DNA from: Buxus sempervirens
Taxonomy: Eukaryota > Streptophyta > Magnoliopsida > Buxales > Buxaceae
DNA: 64,000 bases
Assembly: GCA_947561395.2 (NCBI GenBank)
Contig: OX387190.1
Span: forward strand, 37,064,392 to 37,128,391
Direction: 5' to 3'
Shown here: positions 48,441 through 60,509 of the stretch, one piece after another
Layout of the letters: each line of letters begins with the position of its first letter
Numbering within the stretch: position 1 is the stretch's first letter
Program-made: the position numbers and the translations under genes
The notes under the pieces: model-generated
The model's database searches: none
Told to the model about the DNA's origin: nothing
The model's input: only the letters and a program-made list of their open reading frames with translations

Positions 48441-50110
48441 CTGGAATCTTTCAACAAGAGGAAGGATATCTGAACAGCTGATAAAGAGTTCCAAAGTGTC
48501 CCATGTCAGGTAAACCACAAATAGAGTACTGCAAGAATCTAGCTCTTCTTCAATCTTAACAGTGGAATAATCTCACAAAAACGGAGGTGTTCCTCATCGT
48601 GCATATTTATTTAAAGTCAAACACTTGGCCTGGTCCGGGCGCTGAGGCTTTCTAAAATCAGGAGTCTAGCACTGTCGGGAGGAGTTTTTTTGGAAAGGCA
48701 GACCTACAGAAGTCTTCTGATGGATGTATGTGATAGTGGATTCATTGTAAATTGGGTGTCAATTCTTAAGCATCATTTTATACTACTAAATTGATATTTC
48801 CTTCATCGAACTTTTGACTTACAGTTTCTAAATGGGTCTGATCCATAATGAATGTTCATTTTATCTTAAGAAAATCCAAAGCCACAGAACACTCGAAGCT
48901 TGTTTCAGGCCCCTGTAATCACTAGCTACTTGCAACTGATGGTTCCAGCAGGAACTCTTTAGCGTTTAAGTTCTGGTGGTGGGAGTGGCTTGAATCATTC
49001 ATTTGCTTTTGGTGCGTGGCATATTGACCTGTATGTGAAGGAATCTGTTACAATGAGCATTTTTATACTAACTTCTTTTTTTTTTTCAATGATAACCAAA
49101 AATTATGCTTTGCTAGGTTTTTTTTCCACTAAGTTAAACTAAGGTTACCCCGCTAGATTGCTGTTTTGGTCATCACTCTGGTGTATCAAGTACCCTGGCT
49201 TTAGGACTGTCCAGATATATCTGAATTCCTTTTCGGTTCGGTTTTACCAGTTCAAATTATTTCAGTTTCCAATATTTTGAGTTCGAATTTGAGTCCAGTG
49301 ACATGTCAAGCGTTGTGACTTACGTGCAATTAACCATTTTTCAATGATTTTAGCTCAAACCCTCGAACATATATATGTATAGCCGGTTCAGGTTTGGTTT
49401 GATTGGACCTTAAAATATAATTGAACCAAAACAGAGTCGGTTTTCTAATATAAAACGAAATCAAACCGGTGACTATCTATACTATAGATAATGAGAAGAG
49501 GTCCTTGGGAATCCTGTCATTCTTAATTTACCCCTTTCCTAAAAAAATCCTTACAAATCATTGTTAAGATTTTTAAATAAAATGTATAATAGTTAAAATT
49601 GCTTAATTTCTTTGAAACTTGAGTGGTTGTACAATTGTTCCCTCCCTTCTTTTTCTACATAGGTGCAATATTGCACATGTAATTTGCTAGTTCGTAAAAA
49701 CCAAAACCGAAGGTTCGGTTTATCAATTTTAACCAAACCCTATTCATCCAAAATACCACTTGCATCCAATTTCCAACTCATAATCCTGTTGTAATTGATA
49801 GCTTTTTTTAAAATTCATTTTATTAAAAGTTTGTAAAAGTGAAAGCACCGAACATTGCACCCATACAACATTTTTTGTGGAGTAAATTTTCGTCCACGTA
49901 GACCTTGCAGCCCACATGTCCGAGTCGACCAAGACACGTAGACTTTATTTAGGTGGCTCCAGAGGAATTGTGCAGAGTTCGAACCTGAGACCTCCACTAC
50001 CAAAAACCGCCGGAAAAACTCCCTCAAACCCCTTTCTCTTTTTCTGGTTCTCTTCGTTTTTTTCCCCCATTTCGTTTCCGGCGCCCTATTTGGTTTTTTT
50101 CGCGCTCTAT
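48441..50110. other. Intergenic with a nested transposon pair
   Basis: No gene is supported. From about 49205 to 49750 the DNA is rich in CGGTTCGGTTT and AACCGAA motifs like the hAT family at 60510, but clear ends were not found. A small Helitron (49476-49690) interrupts it. Confidence 0.55.
49476..49690 (+). mobile_element. Very short non-autonomous Helitron (215 bp)
   Basis: It starts TCTATACTATAGATAATG after a host A. It ends in CTAG followed by host T. A perfect palindrome GTGCAATATTGCAC (49663-49676) lies ten bases before CTAG. TC start, 3' stem-loop, CTRR end and A/T target together define a Helitron. It is inserted within a CGGTTCGG-rich repeat whose two halves continue on either side. 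Confidence 0.72.
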
Positions 50111-50111
50111 C

Positions 50112-50694
50112 TTCTTCGCGCCGTTTGGATAGTTCTGAGCATTGCCGCCGCCGACCAAGGTTAGCTTCTTCTTCCATTGCTAGAGAAACTCGGTGCCTCC
50201 ATGAATGGCCCTTTGTGGAGCGCACTTTGCTTAATCCATGATTCCGACCTCGTCAAAGGAGTTCACTCACAATAACAACTTCATCGTATCAGATACATAT
50301 TAACAACTGGATCTCAGTTTTATTCATCCCAAAGAAGAAAATAAAGGTAGGTGTTTTGAGTTTTATGGCTGCCCAACCTAACTTTATGGCTTATCATGCG
50401 AAGAGGGATTTATGGTTAACGGCCCTTGGCAGCGAAGGGGGAGTAGTATTGTGTGATATCTGTTCTGTAAAGAAGGATCTGTTTCCTTTTCATTGGGATC
50501 GTATTTTAAGACAGTGCTGTCAACATCCAGCTGAATTATATATATCCATTTCTTTGCTTCTTCGTGGTTAGGCGTCCTCCATTGCTGATCGAGCTTCTTC
50601 GCGCCGTCCTCCGTTACTGAGATTCTTCGCGCCATTCGGATAGTGCTGAGCATTGCCGCCGCCGACCAAGGTGTTAGCTTCTTCTTCCATTGCT
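50112..50694. repeat. Duplicated ~70-bp GC-rich segment (two dispersed direct copies)
   Basis: The segments 50112-50181 and 50622-50693 match almost base for base, including GAGCATTGCCGCCGCCGACC and TTAGCTTCTTCTTCCATTGC. They differ by a few substitutions and a 2-base indel. A weaker third piece with CTTCTTCGCGCCG lies near 50592. These copies precede the DPH4-type gene and may belong to its leader. Confidence 0.75.
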
Positions 50695-53654
50695 GGGTGC
50701 TGGGGGTTCTACCTTTTTCTCCATTGGTGGGGGTTCTAGTTGCTTCCTGCGACAGAGATTACTCCCTGCGACACAGGGGAGATTGCGACAAGCAGAGACG
50801 AGGCAGGCGACCAGCGGTACGCCCACCCCTCCCCCCTTCACGCTCTCTCCTTCTCGCGCCTCTCTCCTTCTCTATCAATTTTCCATTTTCCCCTCTCTCT
50901 CTCGCGCCTCTACACTGCTCTCCTCTCGCTTGCCTCTCTTCTCCACCATCTATTCGATTAACGGTTTTTTTTTCTTTTTTGTATCTGTATTGTGATTGGA
51001 GAGCTTTGCATCACAATCGGACCCTACCCAGAGCCCTGGTTGCTGGGGGCTTTGTTTTTCTCTCCATATCTGGATTTCGCCCTTCTCGAGACGCACGAAT
51101 TAAAGGTACAAATCCACGATTCCCCTCTATATGATTCATTTTTGAGATTAATGCTGCGCTAGTCTTGCAAGTATGCGTTCGTATGAAATTTAATAAATTA
51201 TAGAAAAATGGTTAATTCATTAGAGATACCTCAAATGTTTCAAATCTTGTTTCCTTGCTTTCTGAAGGTGTATCTTGTTAAAGATACTAATCTGGTATTT
51301 CAAATGTTCAATAAAATTATCATAAAGTGTTTTATGATTGTAGTTTGTGTATGGCGCCTCCTTGAATAATGTTCATTTGCTGCATCTTTCATTTAATTGA
51401 ATGCTCATCACACAAGAATTATAATTATAGCATGCTACTTCCATGAAGAAGAAAAAAGTGAGATTTAACAAACATTATGATGCCACTTTAAGAACCTCTT
51501 AAAAATTATTAAAAGTGCAGCTGCTAGATGTAGTTTTGTTAGTTATCTAACATAACTGTGAGCTTATATTACATCTTGTATGGTCCTCTGTAGTTATATA
51601 TGAAAAATCCATACTGACAATGATCTCCATGGCAAAGTTCTTTTTGAGTAACAATAATCACCTGCTAGTCTCTGGTCATGTCATATTCTTTGGGACTTCT
51701 ACATCTCCATGCAATTTCCTTTCTTCACTTCTTTTTTGTATTTCCACATTGCTTCTCTTCTTTCGATGATCTTACACTTTTAAAATCCTTTTTTCCTAGG
51801 ATGTTAGTTCAATTACAGTTGTTATTCATATGTAGTGCTGTTCTTCAGGGCATTTTCAATGTATATCATTACTAGAAACTATTTTTGGTATGAAACTCTT
51901 TTTGGCTAGAATCAGGCTAAGGAGTAATGATACTGGCTCTAATTAAACCTGAACGTGATTTTCGTTCTTACAAAGTTTTCTGCAAATGAACCCTTCATAC
52001 TCAAATGGGTTACATTAATAAGTTCAAAGACATCATTGAAGTCCTTAAGTGTTTTTGTGTGCGTGAACTTAATTCTTCTATTAAACCTTGATATTACAGT
52101 CATTTTAGATGCCTGCAACCTTTTTTTTTCTTTTCCCTTTTTGACATCAATATATTTAATCAATTAGCATTTATTTGCAGAACTTTAATATTAGGTGTTC
52201 TAAGATTGTATTGGTCTTCTTCACAACCTTACTGCTTTTGTTTTCTTCTTCTTCTTCCTTATTTTCTTTTTTTTGTTCTTTCCCTTCTTAGATTTCAGTG
52301 ATATGAATGATTCCATGATGGATTTCATCATCATTTCCTTTTTTTTTTCCTTTCAGTAAATGAATGATGCATATTAATTATAAAAATCAGGAACAAGTTA
52401 GAAAACAGAAAAGAAACACTTAATAACCATATAGAACAAGATGCTTCTTAACCCACAACCCAATATGACCTTACCCACCCCAAAAGGAAAGTATAACCCT
52501 ACTGTTTGTACCCTTAACTCCCTCATTGTATTAGGAGGAATTCCTACAAACAAATCTGACCTACCTACACCCCACTTACCCTACTTATCTGCCAGTGGAT
52601 TTTCCGGTCTTGGCACTCTCTGAAACAAACTGTTCAATTCAACTACCAAAGATCTAGCCTTTAAAATAAGATGCCTTAACCGCCACGGACCTTGCATGGT
52701 CCTTGTCACCCAGTAAATAATACTAGCACAATCACCCTTCACCATCAATTCATTGTACCCTTCCTTTTAAGCTAACTCCAGCCCTGTCAAACATGTCAGC
52801 GTTTCTTCTAACAAAGAAAGTTCTTTCCCAACAGGTCCAGAAAATGCCAATATAATAGTGCCAAGAGAATCTCTTAATACACTTGCAGTACCCAGTGGTT
52901 CCGGGGTTCCCCACCAAGCATTCATCAAAGTTCAATTTGATGGTCCCTAAAAAAGGCAGGTACCATCTAACTGAGCAAATTGAGGTAGGTGGACAAGAGA
53001 AGTAAATATCATGCCATCCCCTCAAGATGTCTGAAGTAGATATCCCCTGAATTTTGTATGCACTGAACCCCCACGAAGCCACTGCCACACTGATGTCATC
53101 AGTAACCGGTGCCACTGTGCTACTATTCTCTTAAAAAATCCTCCCATTCCTCTTCTTCCAAACATACCACATGATAGCATGAAGTAAAAAGGATTAGCAG
53201 AACCCCTCTCCTCTGTAGTCCTGAGAATCTCTACTGTGAGAACAACATGAGTAAAGACTTCGGCATAACCCAAGAATATCCAATAATGACCAGACAATGC
53301 TACCATACTTGACAAACGATAGGGCAGCATACAAACAGATGGTATCATACTAGAAAGTTTGTTGGCTTTGGTTTAGTTTATGATATGGTGAATCTGTGTC
53401 TTTATTTCAGAATGATTTGCTTAGGTGATGGCACTTGGAAAAAATAATGGATAATTACACATAAGCTGCGACTGAAAATACAAATTATAAGGCTGAAGGT
53501 TACCAAATGATCTCCATGTTCTTACCTGTTGACCCTGTTTCGTTTCTCCTATTGAATTTAGCTATGTATCTACAGATGATCATGTTTGTTCTTGTTTAAC
53601 TTATTTTTTTGTGCTTTGGCTATGAAGGTTGTTTCATAGAAGCAGATTTTTGTA
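50695..53654. other. Probable 5' leader and leader intron of the J-protein gene, with LINE remnant
   Basis: GC- and CT-rich DNA at 50700-51105 resembles a plant 5' UTR exon. A donor-like AAAG/GTACAA occurs at 51105/51106, and an acceptor TTTCATAG ends at 53639, 15 bases before the J-protein ATG. A leader intron of about 2.5 kb is therefore possible but unproven. Inside it lies the LINE remnant listed at 52400-53350. Confidence 0.4.
52400..53350 (-). mobile_element. LINE 3' remnant (zf-RVT tail and RNase H domain), degenerate
   Basis: The minus strand translates, across several frames, into LINE sequence. AIMWYVWKKRNGRIF (about 53180-53135) is the usual end of the zf-RVT part. TIKLNFDECLVGNPGTTG is followed after a frameshift by VLRDSLGTIILAFSGPVGKE, then YNELMVKGDCAS and VPRPENPLADK, in RNase H order. 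In-frame stops show it is dead. End coordinates are approximate. Confidence 0.7.
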
Positions 53655-54194
53655 ATGCTTCTTGGTGAGAACTCGAACCAGAGAACCCACTATGACATTC
53701 TATCTGTAAGTGAAGATGCCAGTTGTGAAGAGATCCGTTCAAGTTACAGGTCTGCAGTCCTTAATTCTCATCCAGATAAATTGAAAAGGGCATCTGGGAC
53801 ATCCAACCCAGACAATGGGTCATGGGATAGGTTTCTGAAGGTACAGAAGGCTTGGGAAATCCTCAGTGATCCAAAATCCCGTGTGGCATACGATAAAGAG
53901 CTCCAGGCTTCTAGACAAGATGCTGTAGTTGCTGAAGATGTCAGCTTGCAAGATATGATGATGGAAGGTTGTAGTGAAGCCTTGGACCTCTTTTATCAAT
54001 GCAGGTGTGGTGATTACTTCTCAGTTGATTCTTTGGACTTGGGGGAGATGGGATATTCATTGGAGAACATTGAGGGTACCATATCATTCAGGTCATCACA
54101 GAATGCATTGCCGGCATCCATTCTTCTTCCTTGTGCGTCTTGTTCTCTGAAAATTCGCCTCATAATTGACGTGAATTCAGGTGTTCCCAGTTGA
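53655..54194 (+). CDS. DPH4 homologue: J-domain protein with CSL (DPH-type) zinc finger
   Basis: A single 179-residue reading frame. Residues about 11-83 form a J domain with the HPD triplet at 39-41 (SHPDKLK) and the helix IV region SDPKSRVAYDKEL. Residues about 113-170 form a CSL zinc finger with Cys pairs C116/C118 (CRCGDYF) and C160/C163 (CASC). This J-plus-CSL layout is that of DPH4 (DNAJC24), which supports diphthamide synthesis on elongation factor 2 and can bind iron. The whole coding region is in one exon. The ATG at 53655 lies just after a probable leader-intron acceptor (53639). The protein should be cytosolic. The family call is strong; the role in diphthamide synthesis is transferred from other eukaryotes. 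Confidence 0.88.
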   Translation: MLLGENSNQRTHYDILSVSEDASCEEIRSSYRSAVLNSHPDKLKRASGTSNPDNGSWDRFLKVQKAWEILSDPKSRVAYDKELQASRQDAVVAEDVSLQDMMMEGCSEALDLFYQCRCGDYFSVDSLDLGEMGYSLENIEGTISFRSSQNALPASILLPCASCSLKIRLIIDVNSGVPS

Positions 54195-55209
54195 TGTTTT
54201 CCTCTTTAATGTCTTGTCAAGTTTGTTCATGCATCTATACATATCATTCAGCTTTTGGGTATCTAAATTTACCAATGCATAAGAACGTGTGGGAGGAGAG
54301 GTTCACCGTCAGTGGCAGAACAACATTATAGCTAGGGGGGGGGGGGGGGGGCAAGAACTTTTATTTTTTAATTAAAAATATATTTTTTTCTATATGTTTT
54401 AATTGAAATTTATGTTTTGGTTCCCATGAAAATTCTGGTTTGTTCCTTTTAACTCATTGAAATTTCTATATTTCATGAGATGTGTTAATTGAAAATTTTT
54501 TTTGCCCCCTCAAATTTGGAGTCCTGGTTCCGCTACTGTTCACCATGCCAGTACAATTGCTCGATTCGTAAGGATTGTGTTATGGTGATGCTGCTGCAGT
54601 TAATGATCCGGTTAATGATTTAATGATGAAGGTGGCTATCGGTTAGAACAGAATAAGAAGAGAAAATTGGTAATGCTGCTTTATTTTTCCATCGTACAAA
54701 ATCTTGGGTACCCAAGCAGGTTTATCCACCATTCTAATTCCTACGATATTAGCAGTAGTAGAAGAGTTAACTTCTTCAAGAATTGTTAATGATAATCATT
54801 AAATTAAAATATAATACGGGGGCCCATTGGACTCGGAAGCCAGCAATGATGTGAACCGGCACCCGTGATTGTCGTTTATCCATGATTTTGCATCGGGGCA
54901 AAGATCCACAACAAAAGTCCGCTCGCGAGGAATTAGGGTTTTTAAGACAGGAACCTGTCATCAGGAGGTGTGGCAGAGCTGCATTGGCTGAAATGGTTTT
55001 CCTGTTCTCTTTTTATTTTTTATTTTTTATAATGAAATGGTTTTCCCTGTTCGTCAGGAAACACGTGATCTCAATGCCTTAAATCGATAAGAACCGGGCG
55101 AGCAACATTTGTTTCCTGCCAGCGGCGTCTTGCCGTCTTATGTTTATTAGCCAAGTAGCCTGTTCTCTGCGGTTGGATATCGGAGGAGGAGAAGAGCAGA
55201 GAGGGAAAA
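54195..55209. other. Intergenic with a small hAT element
   Basis: The region between two plus-strand genes contains the hAT-type element at 54310-54538 and, towards 55210, the leader of the next gene. Nothing else was recognised. Confidence 0.6.
54310..54538. mobile_element. Non-autonomous hAT-type element (229 bp) with G-run
   Basis: The left end CAGTGGCAGAAC and the right end, on the minus strand CAGTAGCGGAACCAGG, are inverted. Flanks TTCACCGT (54302-54309) and TTCACCAT (54539-54546) form an 8-bp duplication with one mismatch. A run of 17 G (54335-54351) on the left faces GCCCCCT on the right. No coding capacity. Confidence 0.7.
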
Positions 55210-55614
55210 ATGGGGTCCGGAGGTGGAGGCACGTCTCATTGGAGTGTATTTGACGGCGTGAAAGTCACTCCATCTACGCCCGAAACCCTTATGACGGAGA
55301 TCAACAAGGCCATTGCTATTTCCGAGTACGCCCATGCCACTGCTCTTCTCCACGCTGCTTCTTCTTCCTCTGCCTCTTCCCGATCTACTGATAAGAGCTG
55401 GGAAGCTTGCTCGCCTCCTAATTTCGACGCTCGACTTGCAGATGAAGCCTACAAAGTGGGGTGTGCCGCCTTGGCCGCAGGCAAGCTCGACGAGGCCATC
55501 CATTCTCTGCATATCTCTCTATCCAAATGTCCTCCTGACAAGACTTCCGCCATTGCTAAAATTCAATCCCTCATTTCTTTCACATCCCAACAACTTCACA
55601 AACCCCATCCCTGA
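55210..55614 (+). CDS. Small conserved plant protein with TPR-like helices
   Basis: A 134-residue single-exon reading frame starting at the ATG of AAAAATGGGG. The N-terminus MGSGGGGTSHWSVFDGVKV and the C-terminal block DEAYKVGCAALAAGKLDEAIHSLHISLSKCPPDKTSA are conserved in plant proteins usually described as TPR-like. The second block contains one helix-turn-helix pair of TPR type. The middle (about residues 56-68) is a Ser/Ala-rich linker. No signal peptide or membrane segment is visible. I know no biochemical function; it may serve as a protein-binding module. A donor-like sequence soon after the stop (ACCG/GTACGC, about 55623) hints at a spliced 3' UTR, with a possible terminal exon near 59474. 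Confidence 0.75.
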   Translation: MGSGGGGTSHWSVFDGVKVTPSTPETLMTEINKAIAISEYAHATALLHAASSSSASSRSTDKSWEACSPPNFDARLADEAYKVGCAALAAGKLDEAIHSLHISLSKCPPDKTSAIAKIQSLISFTSQQLHKPHP

Positions 55615-57049
55615 TTTCTACCGGTACGCCTCCTCACATTCTTTCTTTTTTTTAACTGTATTCTTTCTTTTTCGTCACAAGTGTTCCTCTTGTCTTATGT
55701 TTGATGATTATTGCTATTGCTGAATATCTACCCTTGCGTGGATTACTTCAAATCTAGTTTTCAACACAGGATTTATTGCTTATGTTCTTTGCCCTTAGGA
55801 TTGTATTCCTTTTTCAGTGAATTGTTTCCTTATGTGTTTGTTACGTTGGTCTGTGTTCTTATGAATTATCCAACCATGAAACTTAACTTGTTTAAACATA
55901 ATGTGACAGTTGTCACAGTTCTAACTTGAAGTTAAAATTATTACAATTCCAAGAAGCTACACATATCAAACAAAAGACTCGGTACCAATTACCAAGATCT
56001 TGATGCCTTCAAATTTAACAGGAGAATTTCTTAAAACTCCTGCACCTCATGAGTGGGATGCAACTTGTTTCAACGAAGTCTGGCTTTTCAAAAGGTGCAA
56101 TTTGGAAAGGTTGGGCTGTCTTCCTTCCTTTCTTTCTTTTTAATGGCCATCCTTCTTTTGGAAAAGAAAAAGAATCATGTTAAGTAGATCAGGAAAGAAC
56201 GGCAGAAGTGACTATGTGAACAGGGTTTAAGAGTTAAGAAAAAAAAAAGACACTAAGGATGATGCCTCGTTCCCCTCATCCCCACCAACAGTGATTCTTG
56301 GAAAGTTGTGTTTGATACAAAGCAAATGAAGTGCCCCTTGTCTCTGTACTTGTTTAAAATATCTGTGGTATTCTTCATACATTAGCTTGGTTGCTTGCAT
56401 TTTTATGTTTAATTTTGTTTCGCTCTAATTCATAAACGCTTGATAGGTTGTGAAGGGGATGAAGCAGGGTACTCAGATGGACTATCGAAAATCCTTAACT
56501 GTTTCAATTGTTGATTATGTTGACTTTCTTTGTTTCTCCAGCTTACAATGTGTGTATTTGCATCTGCATCTTATAAGGTTTTCAGATTACTTGATCCATA
56601 AAGGGTGCTTGCACAAAGACCCAAATATATGGTGAGAGAGTACTAATATACCTGAGATCAGCTATGATAACCTAAAGTGTTACAGTTCACTACCAGTGAG
56701 TATGAATGCTACACCTAATACTTGTACTGCTGGTTACTGTTTCTAAAATGGAAAAAGTATACAACCATTTCCATAGGTTCACATATTGGAGTTTAGAAGT
56801 TCTTTCTTTTGGATGAGACGGACAATGATGAAATGCATGCAATTGATGGCCTTCAGTCTGCAGACCTGATAATACAGGCGGCGTTGGCTTCAAAACCTTG
56901 GTAATGATGAAATATTTGTGTTTGGGAATTGCTTATGGAGATGTGTGGAGAATAGTCACAGTAACTATGGGTTATGGAAACATGTATGAAAAATTAGATG
57001 AGTAGCTGTTTCATACAAGGTTAGCATTTGGACCGTTACTAAAATAATC

Positions 57050-57769
57050 AGATGCAGAGTTGTTCAAGGGCTGATTTGAGACTCTGGGAGAGCTAGGGCG
57101 TGGCAATACCCATTAGTTTCTAGGTTACTGTTGTAAGATGGTGGCCTCTTGTTGTCGAGAGTATTTTCTCAAGGCTCTTATAGCATGATGGCCTGGAACC
57201 TCTTCTTCATAAAGAAATTAAATGTCTGGCAAGTTGATTGGTTTTTCCATTTAATTTTTCAATTCAAAGTTATCTCACATCTATCCAATGACCATAAACA
57301 CACATGAGGGTGGCTATCTCTTCTTTGGCTGTGCGGTTCTACCCTTTCATTAAATTTGGGGTGGAATCAGGTACTTCTATCTATTTCTTGTCTGATTTTG
57401 TAGTGAGGATTCTCTACTTTATCATCTCTATTTCCTAGTATTTTTGGTTAGTGATACTCCAAAATTTGTTGATGCTTATGTTGATGCTAAGTTTTCTGAC
57501 TTGGTTGAACTCTTTGCTCCCCACAAGGATGTTTGTATAGATGTTAATACCTCTGATGCTCAAATATGGACTTCAACCTGCGGGGAATTTTTTTTTCCTC
57601 CACTAGGTCTGTTTTTTCAGTCATTTGGGGAGACAAGCCAGCACCTCACCCACATCTTTTTCCAAGTCTATTTGGAGTTATTGATTCCCACCTCTTTTCT
57701 AAGGCTTTGTCTAGACATCATTGCTATACAAGATTTAACTTGTAATCCTCTCTCTCCCTCTCCCTCCCT

Positions 57770-57839
<70 letters not shown>

Positions 57840-58450
57840 GTATGTATATATGTATGGTCAACCCTTAAGATGGATATGAAAACAGCTCATGAATCTCTTA
57901 TTTTTGGGATGGATTGGGTCATGCTATAGAGTTTATTCCACTTATTTCTTAGTAAAGATTTCCATTTATTGGGAAAAGTGGAAAACCCATTTATTAATAT
58001 GTTCCTTTTTTTTTTAGCCGTAGTCAAATGCTATGGGAATAGAGGAATTGGAGCATATTTTGCAACAGCCTTTGTAGGAAGTGGATCTAAATTTTGATGG
58101 ATCATCAGTTGGGAATCTAGGTTTACCAAATATTGGTGGACCTTTTAGAGATTACCAGGGTGTTATTTTTCATGCATTTTCAAGAGCAGTTGGTGTTTGG
58201 AAATGAAATTAGAGCTGAGCCATTACCCTTGATAACTAGAATTTCAGCAGTGATTTACCACTTTGGAGCTGGGCGTGGCACCTAGATTATGAGTGCTAAC
58301 CCCTGTTTATGAAAATTGAGCCATGTCTTTAGTCTGGCCAGATCATTGGCAATTGCATGGAAATCTTGTTCTCACAAGTACAGAGATTAACAAAAGAATT
58401 GACAGGCAGCCATCATATGAGAGCAATTTGAGCATTCTGACCAAGGAAAT
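57050..58450 (+). mobile_element. LINE 3' remnant (zf-RVT and RNase H), degenerate, split by a CT repeat
   Basis: Translated pieces follow LINE order. SDAQIWTSTCGEFF (about 57555-57598) is followed in another frame by FFSHLGRQASTSPTSFSKS (about 57615-57672). After the microsatellite come EVDLNFDGSSVGNLGLPNIG and FRDYQGVIFHAFSRAVGV (about 58078-58200), and after a frameshift GNEIRAEPLPLI. The last pieces match the first part of an RNase H domain (LNFDGSS, IRAE). Many stops show it is inactive; boundaries are approximate. Confidence 0.65.
57748..57838 (+). repeat. CT microsatellite (TCTCCC/CT)n
   Basis: About 30 bases of CCTC/CCCT-type repeats pass into about 30 uninterrupted CT units ending at 57837. 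Likely polymorphic between individuals. Confidence 0.95.
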
Positions 58451-60214
58451 GTTGATTGAGCAGTTTTAGAGATGGGCTGAGAAGTGATGGAAGTTTTGTG
58501 AATGTTGTTTTATGGTTGCATTTTTCCTCTATGTTATTCTTTTCCTTGTTCCTTTCTGATCTTCTGTAGGAACCTGTCTCTCTTGCATATTTTCTTTTTT
58601 TCCATTTTTTTTTTTTGAATTTGATATTTATGAAATAATAACCACGTGGATTCAGGGCTTTAGAGTTATGTTCTTGTTTGGATCCTTCTACTCTTTCTGT
58701 TACTGAATAATGAATTTTTACTATAACAGAATAAGAGTATATACGTGCAAAACTAGCAGCAATATAGGCACGAAAAAAAAAGGGTGGGACAGTAATAAAG
58801 GTCACTACAGACAGACCTAGGTGGTGTTCTGGTTCTGAATATATATGTCTGTATGGCAACTCATGATGGAGCTTCTACTGTGGATAGCTTCATAGCAACT
58901 AATAAATGAAATTTCAGTTTCTTTTTTGCCCCCTTTTTTTTAAACTTTTTATCGGGAAATTCTTTTTTTTGGAATTTTAATGTTCAATATTGTTAAGATT
59001 CGAAGGGCTTCTGTTTCAGTTTACAAATACGGTTCTAGTTTGTAATGTTTAGAAGAAGATGAACAAAGAAATCACAAATCTTCATGAGTTATTAAAGGTG
59101 TGGCTACTCTTTTCTTGGTGTTGATTCCCCGCCTTCATTTACTATTGGCTCGATTCATATTAAGGATTTAGTTTCCAAAAGTGACAATTGAATCCCCTTG
59201 TGCTTGTTGTTTCTTCCCACCTTCCCCACATTGATTAACATTATTTACCTTAATAACAATGTTTGAATCTTGAGGAGATTCTTAAGCTAGTTTCTGACAT
59301 GTTGAATTGATTGAGGCTTGATCTGCTTAAGAGTTGCTCATAACTATGAGATCATTGACTACTCGGCTCTTCTTTGAATGTTAGTTGAAGTATCTTAAAT
59401 TTAATTCTAGCAAGTGGTAGTTCGGGATCCTCCATTGTTATGACGGCATTATTTATTTATTTGTGGTTTGCAGCTGGAGTTTCTTTCTTAACAAGCACAG
59501 ATAAATTGGCCATGGAGCAACCATCTGATTATTGATATCTGGACAAGCTGAAGCAACTTTCCTCAACCAACCTGGAATAAAGCCACGGGTCTTTTGCATT
59601 TGTATATGTGCGTGATGTAATTATGTAATTCGCTGATATTTCTCATATATAGTTTATTGGCGTTCAGGACTTCACGAGAGAGACGAGAAACAGGCTTCTT
59701 CTTTGTCCCGTGTTTTCTCATATGCTGGGTGCCATCCATATCAATCATCTTTTCATCTTTCCCTGATTCAAACGCTTACGACAAGTAGGAATCCTGAACT
59801 AAAGTTTCTTGCGACCTGCAATTTCTTGTAGTTTTGTAAGTCTTCAAATATAGCCTTAGTTCTTCATATATGCCATAAACCAACCCTATGAGACATCTCC
59901 TTTCGCACTCAAAATGAATTTTTGGGCCTCCCTAAAAAGTTCTCCCTAAAACTTAAGAAATATAAAAAATTTGGACAGCTCTTAACATTATTAAGAACTT
60001 GTACGCATATTTTTCATTCTAGGTTAAGTTGAGGTACTGTCTATATGACTAATTTGAAACATAACACGTTAAAGGAACAGTTTTGTTGTCATATTTAATA
60101 GACTAAAGTTGCTGGGAAAGCCCATAAAAATGTTATGTTTTTAAAAAATTACTTTTTGCTGGTGCCTAATCTCAATAAGACGAACTATAAGTACGATTTG
60201 AGCTTGGAACCTAA

Positions 60215-60440
60215 GCTGTTTTGGAAGGAATCGTTTGTCGCCTTTACCTGAAATGCTTCTTGATGCAATCGTGAGATGCTGTCATGTGAAGTATCTCACG
60301 GTCAGTGTTTTGTCATGTGGGCTTCATTTGAAAATTTTAAAATAATGACAATACATTTGCCGTGAGATGTTCCACATGATAGCATCTCACGATTACATCT
60401 AAAACCTTTCGGCGACGAACGATTTCATCCCAAGTTGTTT
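60215..60440. mobile_element. Foldback MITE of about 225 bp
   Basis: The left arm carries AATCGTTTGTCGCC and GCAATCGTGAGATGCT (about 60229-60275). The right arm, on the minus strand, carries AATCGTTCGTCGCC and GTAATCGTGAGATGCT, and both arms contain ATCTCACGG. The centre is AT-rich and non-coding. The outermost bases are uncertain because the right end overlaps a tandem duplication. Confidence 0.65.
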
Positions 60441-60509
60441 ATATCATTCTCTATTGTAGATTAAAGGAACGCAATGAATGTCTCTGATTTCATCCCAAGT
60501 TGTTTATAT
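60421..60509. repeat. Tandem duplication (65-bp unit), second copy split by a hAT insertion
   Basis: A unit starting GATTTCATCCCAAGTTG and ending AATGAATGTCTCT occupies 60421-60485. The second copy begins at 60486, runs to 60509, is interrupted by the hAT element and resumes at 61096, ending near 61134. With the element removed the copies differ at about two positions. Confidence 0.8.

Larger units (their letters stand above)
55615..60210. other. Long gene-poor region with LINE remnant and CT microsatellite
   Basis: No protein gene is supported over 4.6 kb. It holds the LINE remnant at about 57050-58450, a CT microsatellite and long T-runs. Part could be a 3'-UTR intron of the TPR-like gene. 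The rest, from about 58500, shows nothing recognisable. Confidence 0.5.

Noticed and set aside
49815..50225. 136-codon minus-strand frame rich in Arg and Lys
   Set aside because: It is antisense to CT-rich leader-like DNA; the basic composition follows from that.
57444..57929. 161-codon open frame with a long Ser-Leu run
   Set aside because: The run is the translated CT microsatellite, and the upstream part is a frame-broken LINE remnant; not a gene.
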